DNA of 64,000 nt from Cololabis saira (taxonomy: Eukaryota; Chordata; Actinopteri; Beloniformes; Belonidae), in the NCBI RefSeq assembly GCF_033807715.1, contig NC_084599.1, forward strand, positions 13,331,125 through 13,395,124, given 5' to 3'. This document shows positions 1 to 10,526 of the stretch, piece by piece. The position numbers and the translations under genes are program-made. Positions within the stretch are counted from its first letter, which is position 1; each line of letters starts with the position of its first letter. The notes under the pieces are model-generated. The model saw only the letters and a program-made list of their open reading frames with translations. It was not told the DNA's origin and ran no database searches.

Positions 1-514
1 CCTCTGGAACTTTACTAACTTATTGAACCGTTCACTAATGAACTGAAACACTAACTCTCTTGTTGTCTGGGATTATGATTATGTCAGAATAAACAATTCT
101 ATTATATATTTATTTTTTTGGCTCTGGCACTGACTCATTTTAATATGAATGCATGCTGAAAGCTATAAACTTTTTTTTTAGCGGATATTAATCCCATTAC
201 ACAATGAGTTGATGTGTTTGCTCAGTGTTGCTCTTTGACCAACTCGTGCTCATGTGGCTCAATTTTCCTGAGATTATGACAAAGCAGTGACCTCTGGACT
301 GCAGTACACAGACATTTCTAAATCTGGATTTATTTGTCAGTCAAGAGACAGAGCTAGAATCTCACCCTATCCGTTCTGTTAATGATCAACTAGCGCCTCT
401 ACATTAGGAGACATCTGCATATGTCTCAGTATTAAGGTCTGGCAGTGAGGGTGTAAACTGAAGTGGATTAGACATTGGATTTTTCTCTGCCTTCAGAGAA
501 ACTGAAAGGCAGCC
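1..514. other. Upstream region of gpx4, no gene recognised
   Basis: AT-rich sequence 5' of the gpx4 start codon. I see no convincing exon, RNA gene or transposon end. It must contain the promoter and 5' UTR of the gene or an upstream intron, but no clear TATA box or transcription start could be fixed by eye. Confidence 0.4.
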
Positions 515-2641
515 ATGCGCCTCATAGGGTGCACAGTGCTTTTCTCAGTCCTCCTGCAAGTTATGGTAAGAAATAACAAGATTAGGACTGAAGCGCAGCA
601 CTGGAATTTAATTTAGCAGGAAAGAAGCATTTGTTATGTTTATTTTTACTGTAATCCATGTCTGTGTTATGTTCGATGTAGAACATGTTAATGCTAATTC
701 TTAACCTCTTTCCTCCGTAATAGTCTACTCCAACAGAGGACTGGCAGAGGGCCACATCTGTTTATGAGTTCAATGCAACAGATATTGATGGGAATCATAT
801 TTCCATGGAGAAGTACAGGTACGTTTGTCTCTGATGCGTTTTATCTAATTTGACCTCAGCAACCAATCGCAGGCCTATGAACCCTTTTAATAATATGTGT
901 TTTCTATACGTGTCTCCTTTGTGATTTCAGGGGATATGTTCTCGTCATCACCAATGTTGCCTCCAAATGAGGAAAAACCCCAGTAAACTACTCTCAGTTT
1001 GCCGACATGCACGCTAGGTATACTGAGAGAGGTTTACGCATCCTTGGCTTCCCGTCTAACCAGTTTGGGAATCAGGTAAAATACACTTCATTCCAGACTG
1101 ATCTGATCATCTTCATGTTTATGTGTAAAATAAAGATGGGCAAGATTTTTATAATACATTTTCTGATCATTGCAAATGTATTTCAAGGAAAAATGATATG
1201 ATACTTATAGTCAAATAAGCCATTTTCCGTTACATTTGTGTCATGTATGCTCTCGTCTCTGCCGAGGTTCAGGGATGATGTGTTCATGATGATCAGTACA
1301 GTTTGTTCATTTGTCTAAACTGGCTGGATTTATGTCAGTTCCCAATGTCATGCAAAAACCTAAGCAGAAAAGATTTTCTTTTACTGGCTTTAAAACGAAT
1401 CACCTGTGGTTTTCATGTACCACATCACATTAAACTGGAATCACTCATGTTATCACAATCCTTTATACAATGTCTGTACTGTTATCATTTGATTCTGAAC
1501 AGCCAGGGAGGATGTCATGAATATCATGTTAATAATGGAGGAATACATAGGTGAAGCCATTCACGTGAGATTTTAGGAATAAGTATGTAACAATCAATTT
1601 CTGTTGAAGTCACTAAGTTGAAAAATGTGTTTCTGAATGAGATCCCCAGACTCTAAATTGTTGACAGATCTTTGTTGTTTTATGTTTGGTTTAACTGCGT
1701 AGGAGCCAGGAAACGAAACTCAGATCAAGCAGTTTGCTCGCTCTTACAATGCTGAGTTTGACATGTTCAGTAAGATTGAAGTGAACGGGAACGGCGCTCA
1801 CCCTCTGTGGAAGTGGCTGAAGGAGCAGCCCAACGGGAAAGGCACCTTTGGAAAGTAAGTGGAGAAGAAATACATGAATCCAGAGTTAGGTTTTCAGGAA
1901 GAAAGCTTTTATTTGATTGTGGACTAAATAATTTGAATTGTTGACTGACTTGTATTTTTTTATTTTATTCCTGTAGTAGCATCAAGTGGAATTTCACCAA
2001 GGTAAATATTTATTATCATCTTTTTAGATGACTGGAGATCAATTTATATTGAACAAAAAATAATAATTACTAAAATTAAGATATCAGGACAATAGTGATA
2101 ATAATCTTTTAATGTGATTAAAAGATTAATGCTAATGTAAAATGTAAAATAGTACTTCCTTTTCAAGCAAATGCCAATACTGTTTGTTTTTTTGCCTGTC
2201 GTGTTCAGTGTCTTCTGTTTCTGTCTCTGTAGTTTTTGATCAACAGAGAGGGGCAGGTGATGAAGAGATACGGACCCCTGGATGATCCAAGTGTATGTAC
2301 AAAACTTCTCTCTTTGCCGCAATTATTCACAAATAGTGAATAGATATGAACTATGACAGACTTATGGATTTGCCTTTGTGCAATTAATTCATTGTTGTCA
2401 CTCTGGTCAAATGTAAAATTGGACAGTTTTATGTAAAGAAAGTCAAAGTCTTTCAGTGTATTCCTTTAAAATATCAGAAATGAGGTGGTATTCATCTCAT
2501 TATATGACATAGTTTCAGCTGATTGTTCTTAAGAAATCCGTCTGGATGTTATCTGTAAGTAGATAGCTATGTCTCAGAGCTCACTTAAACTCTTTGATTT
2601 CTTCCCAGGTTGTGGAGAAGGATCTTCCCAAATACCTTTAA
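515..2641 (+). CDS. gpx4: Phospholipid-hydroperoxide glutathione peroxidase (selenoprotein GPx4)
   Basis: Seven coding exons: 515-565, 724-818, 931-1075, 1703-1854, 1977-2001, 2233-2292 and 2609-2641. They join in frame through GT-AG introns into 561 nt, 186 residues plus stop, close to the long form of vertebrate GPx4. GPx4 reduces phospholipid hydroperoxides with glutathione and so protects membranes from lipid peroxidation and ferroptosis. The catalytic selenocysteine is residue 62, encoded by the TGA at 968-970 in the motif NVASK-U-GKT. The other tetrad members are visible: Gln97 (FGNQ, end of exon 3) and Trp152-Asn153 (IKWNF, exon 5). The subunit lacks the oligomerisation loop of GPx1-3, as expected for monomeric GPx4. 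The start ATG is followed by a hydrophobic stretch (residues 3-17) that could act as a signal or presequence, as in the long GPx4 form. The hydrophobic leader suggests the gpx4a paralogue over gpx4b; that choice is inference. Family assignment is very secure. Confidence 0.96.
931..1075 (+). CDS. gpx4: gpx4 exon 3 with the selenocysteine codon
   Basis: This 145-nt exon follows TTTCAG and ends before gtaaaa. It encodes the active-site segment. The TGA at 968-970 stands where GPx4 proteins have selenocysteine, and the same frame stays open through highly conserved residues to the exon end ([18 protein letters not shown]). An ordinary ORF caller would begin only at the internal Met at 1007 and miss the catalytic residue. 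Confidence 0.95.
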
Positions 2642-2777
2642 ACCCCTAACAGATGCCTCACTCTTCACTTGCTGATTCCTGATTCATTACTTACTGATCG
2701 TCCATCCATTCTGCTCCTCCTTCTTTACTCTGGTTCTCCAAGCATCAGTGGATATAGTCTGAGTCCATCCCTCATCA

Positions 2778-2825
2778 ATGATGGTCTGCTTAATAAACCT
2801 GCATCGTGGGCGAGGCAGACCTGAT
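2778..2825 (+). promoter_or_regulatory. SECIS element of gpx4
   Basis: The hairpin lies 137 nt after the stop codon in the 3' UTR. The 5' side has the invariant ATGA (2778-2781) and the 3' side the matching TGAT (2822-2825), giving the non-Watson-Crick quartet. GGTCTGC (2783-2789) pairs with GCAGACC (2815-2821), and the apical loop begins with an A-rich AATAAAC. This is the expected architecture for the element that recruits SBP2 and eEFSec to decode UGA as selenocysteine. Its exact apical fold (form 1 or 2) was not computed. Confidence 0.88.
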
Positions 2826-2952
2826 GAAAAAGGCGTGCAAACCTGCTGGGAGGATTCTGCAGCTTCTATTCCCCTGGTTCCTTGGACTCCTGGAGAAAAG
2901 ATCTGTGACCATATAATGCTCTTAACATCTTAAAGTGTTGTTTTGTTTTCTT

Positions 2953-2958
2953 AATAAA
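2953..2958 (+). terminator. Polyadenylation signal AATAAA of gpx4
   Basis: AATAAA in a T-rich context about 310 nt downstream of the gpx4 stop and after the SECIS. It is the most plausible 3' end signal. An earlier AATAAA lies inside the SECIS loop near 2792 and is unlikely to be used, because cleavage there would destroy the element. Confidence 0.65.
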
Positions 2959-2979
2959 AATCTAACAAGATTTTTTTTT

Positions 2980-4884
2980 CAGATGAAAATGTTGTCTCTA
3001 GTCTTTTTCTAAAGATGTCTGTAAGTGTGAAATCTGGCATTATTTTTAGATCAAATGTCTGTGTTCTCTGGCAATAGTTAAGAGACATCAAACTGGACAA
3101 CGTACAATAAATAATATCCTGTAAGTATGCGTGAATGAGAATTTCAAAACAGCAAATTAGCTTTTCCATGTTACATCAGTTTCAATTTATTTTTGAAGGT
3201 AAATTTGATCATTTTTAGGAAGTGTTACTGCTCTCGCGGTCAACTACCCTGTTATTGATAGAACCAGCCAAATCAACTTTGGACTCCCATCCTGGTCATT
3301 TCTTGTGACTACTGCAACCGTTTGCTGAGCTCAGCTACACACTGGAGTGTAATTGGCTGGTTCAGCCAACTCAGACTCTGCATTGTGCAGATGAAGGACA
3401 ACCCGCTTGCTGATCCACTTGTAATCTATTCTGAACAAAACACAACATGTACTGGTCAGTAAAACTGGGCTCTACTGGCGACTCAAACGCAGCAGCACAC
3501 TACAAAAGAGCAGCACAGAGGCAAGTAAGCCACCTTAGCACTGGCATTTCATCGCAATCTGCATATTTACTACATAAATGGTTGCAATATAATTCTCATT
3601 TGTCCATGGAGCTTGCATTCATAATATTAACATAAATCCCTCTAACTTTTGTATAAGTTGCTGCATTTGACCACCTGCCTCGGGCCCATCTCTCACGTGC
3701 TTTTACAGTAGTGAGCAGCTTTTACACCCAAGAGCCATACAGACACATGCAAAGTAGAGTGGGTTACACAACTGTATGGTTTTATAATGTTATGCCAACA
3801 CATCAACAGCTATGAAAGTAGCCCAGAGAGCTACAGTGGACATCGTGACAGAGGCAAATAAGAAACTCATAACAGTAATTACAAGAGACCAAAGTTCAGT
3901 TAAATTGTGCTAGCAAAAATGTAAAAGAGCAAAAATAACAACGTTGCTTCAAACAGGTTGTAGTCATCTTGGACATACATAGATGGGAAGAGGATCTCCA
4001 CTTGGTTTGCAAATAAGTCAGAAAATAATTGAATTATTCAAGAATACTGTTCCTCTAAGAAGGTTTGATTAGCATAGTTCTCTCTGTATAGTACAAAATA
4101 GCCTTAAACTGCATAAAGGTCAAAATCACAAGCCTAAGGTGGACATCTTGAGTCCCGCACACAGTACTGCATCAAGAACCGTTATCCACATGGGATAGGG
4201 ATTAGTTTGAAAAATAAATAAGGCTTTGGTAAGTGTGTCCAGATGCGTCATGCAGAGTTGGAGACACCTGGACTAGACCATCGCGTGCTTGAAATGTGTA
4301 CTGTGGTTAGATGAGTCAGCATTACAATCATTTGAAAGAAATAAACAATGACAAAGCGTGATATCCAGCCTGCTGACAACAGCAAGTCCCAAAGCCAGCT
4401 CTGTGATCATGCGGGTCTGTATCAGTGTCTGTAGAAAAGCCCAGATAAACCTCTGTGATGAGTGGATTAGTAGAAAGAAGTACACTGAAAAATGTAAACA
4501 AACATTTACTCTTTTTATTTACTCTTGTTTAATGATTTGTATGTGCTCAATGCCATTTTTAAAAAGTATTTTGAATTATTGTCAGAAGGAACTGAAATAT
4601 TAAGACATTTAAAAAAAGATTGTGTAGGATGTATTTCTGAAATGTAAAAATGTAGGGCAATGTTTTAATGTTATTTGTAAACCTGTATGTTATTCAATCC
4701 CATCATGCAATTTGTTTTGCAAAATGTGAACGTGGTTCTGTATTCCAGAGTAAAGCTATTTCTTAGTTTATCGGTTTTTTTTGCCATAGGGGTTGTTTGT
4801 TTTGTGTAAATATATAACAGTTAGTTGTGACGTGCGGACTTGAGCGTCTGTGTTTCGTGAGAAAAAAACCCTCATCCTCCATCA
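2980..4884. other. Intergenic DNA between gpx4 and the transposon nest
   Basis: AT-rich, with only short ORFs that show no recognisable domain. An inverted decamer (AACCAGCCAA near 3262 and TTGGCTGGTT near 3353) hints at an old repeat. I saw nothing else supportable. Confidence 0.4.
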
Positions 4885-5257
4885 CCGTGATTCCCAACCC
4901 CCGGTCCCCGGACCGGTACCGGTCCGTAGAGCCGTTACTACCGGGCCGTGGAATGGCTTGTGTTCCGATCATAATTAGGGCTGCAATGATTCGCCGACGT
5001 TGTCGACAAAAAGGCGATAATCAAAATTGTCACCAGACGTTTTTTTCCCAATGGAGTGAGGCATCTCACTTCACTTCACTTCACCTCATACAATCTCTGC
5101 CGAGAGCAGCGCTGCACGACAGGGTCTCAGCAGCTTTTCTTTTTTTTGCGTGTCAGCGCAGTTGCGGGTAACAAAACTTGGCACTGGGGGTTCTAGGATT
5201 TTTCTGAAACAGGGGCCATTATGGGGCCAAATGTAACCTTCAGGAGCCAACAGTATT

Positions 5258-5690
5258 AAGCCCCTTTCACATAGAGGGCGCAAAGCGGGACCGCCGCCGG
5301 CTTTCCCATTCATCGTGTATGTGCTGCCGCAGCGCAAGAGTGGACCGCTCTGCTGGCGAGCTTGGCGGCGCGAGAGGCCACCTGCCACGGGCGTTTCACC
5401 TGCCTGCGTCTGAATTGAACATTTTTTAATTTCATCGCGCTGTGAGGGCATCTGGGTGCGACCAATAGGAGAGAAGGTGGTTGTCATCCTGCTGAGGACC
5501 CACTCCCCAACAGGCTGTCAAACTGCTCCCTGTTCAATCTGAAGTAGACCTGGTCATCATGGAGCTGTAGCTCCAACGAGCCTGGATTCCCCCAAATCTT
5601 CTCAAGTCTTCTCATGAGGATTTCATGGACCCTCCTTGCTGCTGCTGCTCGTCTCCTCCTCAGAAGAACTAAAGCCAGCATCCCCCCTGA
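5258..5690 (-). pseudogene. PIF/Harbinger-like transposase fragment
   Basis: On the minus strand, about 5487-5680 reads an Arg-rich stretch followed by residues resembling the N-terminal segment of Harbinger nucleases, ending in the motif YFRLNREQFDSLL. This pattern (basic run, then YFR..xxQFDxLL) is typical of PIF/Harbinger transposases in fish. The sequence CCCCTTTCACATAGAGGGCG near 5261 could be a terminal inverted repeat. The rest of the nuclease (DDE residues) is absent. Assignment rests on a short match. Confidence 0.45.
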
Positions 5691-5995
5691 AATAAAAACG
5701 GTCCAAATCATCCCCCCCCTGAAATAAAAACGGTCCAAATCATCCCCCCTGAAATAAAAACGGTCCAAATCATCCCCCCCCCCTGAAATAAAAACGGTCC
5801 AAATCATCCCCCCCTGAAATAAAAACGGTCCAAATCATCCCCCCTGAAATAAAAACGGTCCAAATCATCCCCCCCTGAAATAAAAACGGTCCAAATCACC
5901 CCCCCCTGAAATAAAAACGGTCAGAATCATCCCCCCCTGAAATAAAAACGGTCAGAATCATCCCCCGTGAAATAAAAAAAGTCCAAATCATCCCC
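5683..5995. repeat. Minisatellite, about 10 copies of a 28-33 bp unit
   Basis: Ten near-identical units, each a C tract of 5-9 followed by TGAAATAAAAACGGTCCAAATCAT. The C tract length varies between copies, and the last three units carry base changes (GGTCAGAATCAT, then GTGAAATAAAAAAAG). Read on the minus strand each unit carries TTTTTATTTCAG followed by GG, a splice-acceptor-like string placed just before the transposase-like fragment. Confidence 0.95.
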
Positions 5996-6040
5996 CTGTA
6001 AAACTGCCATCCCTCCTTTCCATTCCTTATGTCATTTCAT

Positions 6041-6290
6041 CAATGAATGTGGTTTTACTGCTATTTCAACATTTGGAGTCATCACCAGAAAAATAACTGA
6101 TTTGACAATTTTCACCTGTTTCAAGTCAATTTTCACTTGAAATAAGTAGGAAAATCTGCCAGTGGAACAACATTTATCTTCTTATTACAAGCAAAAAAAT
6201 CTCAGATTTTTCTACTTATTTCAAGTGAAAATCTTTGAAAAAAAATGGTTGTTTTTTATTTACTTTTTGTATGAACAGCAGCAAAGTTGA
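6041..6290. repeat. Fragment of the CACTG-ended MITE family
   Basis: The segment with TTTCACCTGTTTCAAGT, AAATCTGCCAGTGG and TTGTAAT-rich palindromic blocks matches the interior of the element at 10725-11089 in inverted order. It has lost its CACTGC termini and sits inside the hAT element. Confidence 0.55.
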
Positions 6291-6561
6291 ATAAAATATC
6301 TATTTTGGATTGAAGTACCCATCTTTCTCGTGTTTATTGTCATTTGCCACATAATTAAAGCAACCTCATACTAAATTTAAGAAAACAATTTTTGCATTTT
6401 TTTGTCATATAATTTCATCCAAAACTTGTATAAATCGAAATGTGTTTCTTTGAGTGGCAGCCCTGTCATGGCTTGGCGGACAATAAGTTCTGGTACCCGA
6501 CCGGACTGAACAGCGCAATGCACAGGTGCTGTATGCAGGTTAGGTACAGTCAGCTGCAGAG

Positions 6562-6960
6562 ATGAGCGGACCTCAGCAAACCTCCATGAGCTGTTTCTTT
6601 ACTGGTTGTTCGAGTAAAAGAAATGGTGATGAACAAGTAGAAAATCCTACCAAAAAGAAAAGCAAAAGCTTTAATCGCAAGTACGACATTATGTATATAA
6701 AATACGGATTGTTGCAACGGGCGATTTGGAGGCGCCAAACCCACTATGTATTTTATGTGGAGAAACGCTCGGCAACGAAGCAATGAAGCCATCCAAGCTT
6801 CAAAGACACTTAAATACAAAACATCCTTCCCTCAAAGACAAACCAGTGGATTTTTTCGAAAGGAAAAAACGTGAGTTACATTTGCAGAAGCAAGTTTTAA
6901 AGGCCACAACATCAGCTAACGTCGCTGATGATAGCCTGCATTTTAAAATGCATAGTTTTT
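6562..6960 (+). pseudogene. hAT transposase N-terminus with BED zinc finger, frameshifted
   Basis: From the ATG at 6562 the frame reads FFTGCSSKRNG and a Lys-rich linker. Around 6690-6725 the frame must shift to continue as NPLCILCGE and KLQRHLNTKHP, a C-x2-C ... H-x4-H BED zinc finger (about 6730-6820). A segment FFERKKREL follows, typical of ZBED-like hAT transposases. Shortly after, the ORF runs into the element's 3' terminal region, so the RNase-H-like catalytic domain is deleted. Confidence 0.75.
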
Positions 6961-7065
6961 TTTTCTAAAATGTTTATTAAAATTGACATAAATTGTCAAC
7001 CGGTCCCTGAGCTTTTTGTTTATACTTCTGCTGGTCCTTGGCTCAAAAAAGGTTGGGAACCCCTG

Positions 7066-7500
7066 CTCTATCAGTCCTGCAGACTACAGGTGGCCCTGGC
7101 TGCAGCAGGAGTCCTTACAAACACCAGGAAACTGGACCATATTACACCGGTCATGAAATCACTACACTGGCTTCCAGTGAGTCAAAGGATAGAGTTTAAA
7201 ATCTTACTGCTGGTCTACAAAGACCTGAATGGTCTTGGACCAAAATACATGGTTGATCTGTTAGTTCCTATGAAGCTCCCAGACCCCTGAGGTTCATCTG
7301 GATCTGGTTTGTTGTGGTTCCCAAGAACCAGAACCAAGCAAGGTGAGGCAGCGTTCAGTTATTCTGCTCCTCACCGGTGGAACAAACTTCCTGTAGACCT
7401 GAGGTCTGCTCCAACTGTAGATCCTTTAAATCAGGGCTAAAGACATTACTGTTTAATGAAGCGTACTCTTAAATTAAATACTTACCTCCTGTACTCTAGT
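7066..7500 (+). pseudogene. L2-like LINE, C-terminal reverse-transcriptase relic
   Basis: The frame at about 7075-7290 reads HITPVMKSLHWLPV, RIEFKILLLVYKDLNGL and so on, the conserved region after the reverse-transcriptase domain in fish L2/Maui-type LINEs. After a stop at 7288 further recognisable residues (WNKLPVDLRS near 7380) continue in another frame, so the copy is 5'-truncated and frameshifted. It abuts the right end of the hAT element exactly, suggesting that the hAT inserted into or beside an older LINE. Confidence 0.75.
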
Positions 7501-7579
7501 GCCCTTACTTTTTAACAATAATAACCACTTTATTCGTCAGTACACATGGAAACACACTGTTGTAGTTGCCCACAACTAA

Positions 7580-7980
7580 ACACCGTGTCCTAACTGCATG
7601 CGAGCGTCCGATTATTGCGTCGCACTGCGTGACATCGGACACTCTCTGTCCATCTCCCTCCAGCCAGCTGTCACTTTATTGAGGTTTTTGTAGTGAAATG
7701 AGGAGGTATCATAGAGATAACTTCTCATTTCAACTAACTGGATCAGCCGTTCCTCAACCGTGACTGTTTCCTACAGCGCTTTCAACCGGCTTTCAACGCG
7801 AGCGACAGGAAAAAAAAAGAAGCAGGGCATCCGACAAATGTTCAACTCAAACGGCGCGCCAGCTCGCGCTGCGCAGCGCTGCGTCGCTGCGGCCAGTTAG
7901 GACAGTCCAATAGAAAATAAAGCAATGGAATTGATTTTGTCGCTGATGCTCGCTCGCATCGCATGCAGTACACACGGTGT
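7580..7980. mobile_element. Non-autonomous DNA transposon (ACACCGTGT termini)
   Basis: The left end ACACCGTGTCCTAACTGCAT and the right end (reverse complement ACACCGTGTGTACTGCAT) form inverted repeats extending into GCATGCGAGCG-type sequence. Flanks read TAA at both sides, within an alignment ambiguity of one base, compatible with a Harbinger-like 3-bp duplication. It contains no coding sequence. Confidence 0.7.
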
Positions 7981-8089
7981 AATAATAGTTTACGCAGCCG
8001 GCTGCTCTTCTGTCCAGAGCGATGCTTTGTCCCCTCCCCTGCTACGTGTCATTCAGGCAGCCAATCAGCACAGTGCCTCATTATCATAG

Positions 8090-8704
8090 ACTGCGTTTAC
8101 ATGCACTCAATAACCCTTTTAAAACCCGAATATTGGCAATAACCCGAATTTCTACGGCCCTGTAAACACCAATAACCCCTTTGAATAAATATGCAGAATT
8201 TGCTCATATTCAGGTTTTTAAAAACCCGAATATGACCCCTGGGTTACTCCTTTTAAAACCCGAATATTCGGTCATGTAAACGCCAAACGGGATATCCCGA
8301 TCAAACGGAACAGGAATTTGTTTTCTGCACATGCTCTGTTCACAAGGAATCTTGGTCTTTTGAGTCCAGGACGTACTTCTAACCACGCCACACTTTTTGA
8401 GTGAGGAGGGACTAATCATTTTATAAATGTAATGAAGGATATGCACATTTTGGCATTTGTAGACGGTAAAAAGTACCGGGATAGCGAGATTTACAAGAAG
8501 TTGCGCGAAGCAGCATTTGTTTTGAATTTGGATACAGGAAGAAGAAGCGGAAATGACGGGAATCGCGTCATGATGTTCTCCGCACGTCGCTGGTTTGATC
8601 GAGATATCCCGAATGATTAATTACCATTTAAAAAGAATATTCCGAATGTTTCAGTAACCGGAATATTAGCAATAACTCGAATTTTGACTGCATGTAAACG
8701 TAGT
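8090..8704 (+). mobile_element. Harbinger-like element with TTTACATGCA inverted termini
   Basis: Left terminus ACTGCGTTTACATGCA and right terminus TGCATGTAAACGTAGT are inverted repeats, and CATAG flanks both sides (8085-8089 and 8705-8709). Interior repeats AAAACCCGAATAT occur several times in both orientations. A 62-codon ORF at 8432-8620 has the string LAFVDGKKYRDSEIYKKL, resembling a piece of the Myb/SANT-like DNA-binding domain of Harbinger accessory proteins; that match is short. No transposase is present. Confidence 0.7.
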
Positions 8705-8710
8705 CATAGG

Positions 8711-8800
8711 CTGCGTCCGAAATTGCATACTTCCACCCTAATGAGTATGCAAAATGAGTATGCAAGATTTTTTAGTGCGTCCGAAACATTAGAACATACT
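8711..8800. repeat. Partial MITE (GCTGCGTCCGAAATTGCATAC end)
   Basis: The string GGCTGCGTCCGAAATTGCAT looks like the terminal repeat of a common fish MITE, with internal repeats of GAGTATGCAA and GTGCGTCCGAAA. Only one end is seen; the foldback element starts directly after it. Confidence 0.45.
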
Positions 8801-8805
8801 CACAA

Positions 8806-9312
8806 ATTCACAAATGCACAGGACAAAATTCACAAATGCACACGCTGATCCGCAAATGCACACGCCGACCCGCAAATGCACCGGACAAGATTCACAAATG
8901 CACAGAACAATTCACACGTGCGTAGGACAAGATACACAACTATAACCTGATTTACAAACATGTTTTTGTCTGTGAGGTGTGCTGGATTTGCGTGTGACTT
9001 TTGAGACTCCCCTGACATCACTCGATCCACAAATACGTTTTTTTTAATATGGAAGGATCTGCAACCAATCAGATCTCTTCCTTTGTTTCAGCCAATCATA
9101 TGCTTTGTGGATCGAGTCACGTCAGGGGAGTCTCAAAAGTCACACGCAAATCCAGCACAGCTCACAGACAAAAACCCGTTTTTAAATCAGGTTATATTTG
9201 TGTGTGCATCAAAAATACATTTGTGTATCTTGTCCTACGTACGCGTGAATCGGTCTGTGCATTTGCGAATCTTGCCCTGTGCATTTGCGGATCGGCGTGT
9301 GCATTTGTGAAT
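8806..9312. mobile_element. Foldback element with long repeat-built arms
   Basis: The left arm (about 8806-9030) and right arm (about 9092-9312) are inverted copies, from ATTCACAAATGCAC at one end to GTGCATTTGTGAAT at the other. They share GATTTGCGTGTGACTTTTGAGACTCCCCTGA near the centre in inverted orientation. The outer part of each arm is built from degenerate tandem units based on CACAAATGCACAGGACAAGA. The central spacer is about 60 bp. No protein is encoded. Confidence 0.85.
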
Positions 9313-9343
9313 TATGAGACTGTTTTAGGTCCATAGACTACAG

Positions 9344-10526
9344 CAGTGTCTCCCAACCTGGGGTCCGGCCCCCCCTGGGGGGGCGCCTGAGATCTCTGGG
9401 GGGGGGGCGCGAAACTTTGTCTGCTTTGCTGATATGCAGTTGTAAAAATTATATTTGCGCATGTTAAATAAATAAAAAATAATAATACACCTAAGGGAAT
9501 ACTGTAATCCAAGTCTGTATAAACCCACGTAGTATTTTAAAATGACCAAAATATATTTCTATGTTATTTAGCAGGATAAAAACTTAATAACTTATTATTA
9601 TATCATTATTCAACATTTAATCATACTACTACTCCGACAGGTTGTTAAAGGAAAAATGTTAAAAATGTTTGCGCTCATATTAAAAGAGACATTTTTCAGA
9701 AATCATTTTATGTCCTTGCAATTATTTTCTGTGCGTATTTTATACATTGGTGACACAAAATGAAGGTGAGAAAGACAAAGTCATATGTATACAGGGTAAA
9801 CCAAAGAGAGGGTGGCAGAGGGTGGCAAACACAGCACGGAAGATCATCAGCTGCCCTCTGCCCTCCCTGTCTGACATCTACAGCTCCCGCTGCCTCAACA
9901 GGGCAAGGAACATTTTAAAGGACAACAACCACCCCGGTTTCCACTTTTTCGACCTGTTGCCCTCTGGGAGGCGCTTCAGGTCCTTACGAACCCGCACAAA
10001 AAGATTCAGGGACAGCTTCTTCCCCAAAGCTGTGAACTTTCTCAACCAATAAGCTACCTCATACTGTGCAATATTTTCTACCTTCTATCCACAATGTCCC
10101 AATATTCCCTACTATCCATGTGCAATACTCTCCCATCCTTTCAAGGGCAATATTATTCTTCCATCCATTTAAGTGCAATATCCTCCCACCCATTCATGTA
10201 CATTTGTATCCTCCCATTCACTCTTTTTTATAGTGTATATATATATATATATATTTATGTTTCCTTGTTTACATAGTCTTTGCATGTGTGCACTTTGACG
10301 GAGCTGCTGCCTAATTTCACTGTACCTGTACAATGATAATAAAGGCTTTCTATTCTATTTCTATTCTAAATGTATCACAAAAACATAATTAATTATCATT
10401 TTTTCAATTAAAGATTTGTAAGGAATCACTTTACTCTTTTGGTGCCAGTACGTACGGGTCAGGGGGCCCGGCTGGTCTTAGACACAAGTAGGGGGGGCTC
10501 CAAGGAAAAAAGGTTGGGGACCACTG
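9344..10526. mobile_element. hAT element with perfect 8-bp target duplication
   Basis: It begins CAGTGTCTCCCAACC and ends GGTTGGGGACCACTG, inverted hAT termini, flanked by GACTACAG at 9336-9343 and 10527-10534. A G/C-rich subterminal segment (CCCCCCTGGGGGGG) follows the left end. No hAT transposase is left. The middle holds a LINE 3' end (9747-10380), so this is a non-autonomous copy that was invaded. Confidence 0.85.
9747..10380 (+). pseudogene. Non-LTR retrotransposon ORF2 C-terminus and 3' tail
   Basis: The frame 9747-10052 contains SRCLNRARNILKD, HPGFHFFDLLPSGRR and SFFPKAVNFLNQ before TAA, the conserved extreme C-terminus of many fish non-LTR retrotransposons. A TATATA run, the string ATAATAAAGGCTTTCTATTC and repeats of TTCTA form the 3' tail at about 10340-10370. 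It is strongly 5'-truncated. Clade (CR1, L2 or Rex1) cannot be settled from this fragment. Confidence 0.7.

Larger units (their letters stand above)
4885..7065 (+). mobile_element. hAT element with BED-finger transposase relic, nested insertions
   Basis: The left end has TTCCCAACCCCCGGTCCCC and the right end GGTTGGGAACCCCTG, the inverted hAT termini also seen in the elements at 9344 and 25581. The 5' subterminal GGACCGGTACCGG block is typical of the family. Within it lie a Harbinger-like fragment with a tandem repeat (roughly 5258-5990), a fragment of the CACTG-ended element (6041-6290) and a broken BED-finger ORF (6562-6960). I found no clear 8-bp target duplication, so the ends may be eroded by a base or two. 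The catalytic hAT core is missing, so this is a dead, internally deleted copy. Confidence 0.75.

Noticed and set aside
968..970. TGA in gpx4 considered as a disabling mutation
   Set aside because: It coincides with the invariant Sec position and a SECIS is present downstream.
1007..1201. 64-codon ORF starting at an internal Met
   Set aside because: It is the second half of gpx4 exon 3 reading into intron 3; the true frame begins upstream through the Sec codon.
5683..5995. Regular repeat array considered as CRISPR
   Set aside because: Units are directly adjacent with no unique spacers, in a vertebrate genome; it is a minisatellite.
7288..7500. Possible host gene exon at the LINE relic
   Set aside because: The residues match the LINE C-terminus, with frameshifts and no splice sites.
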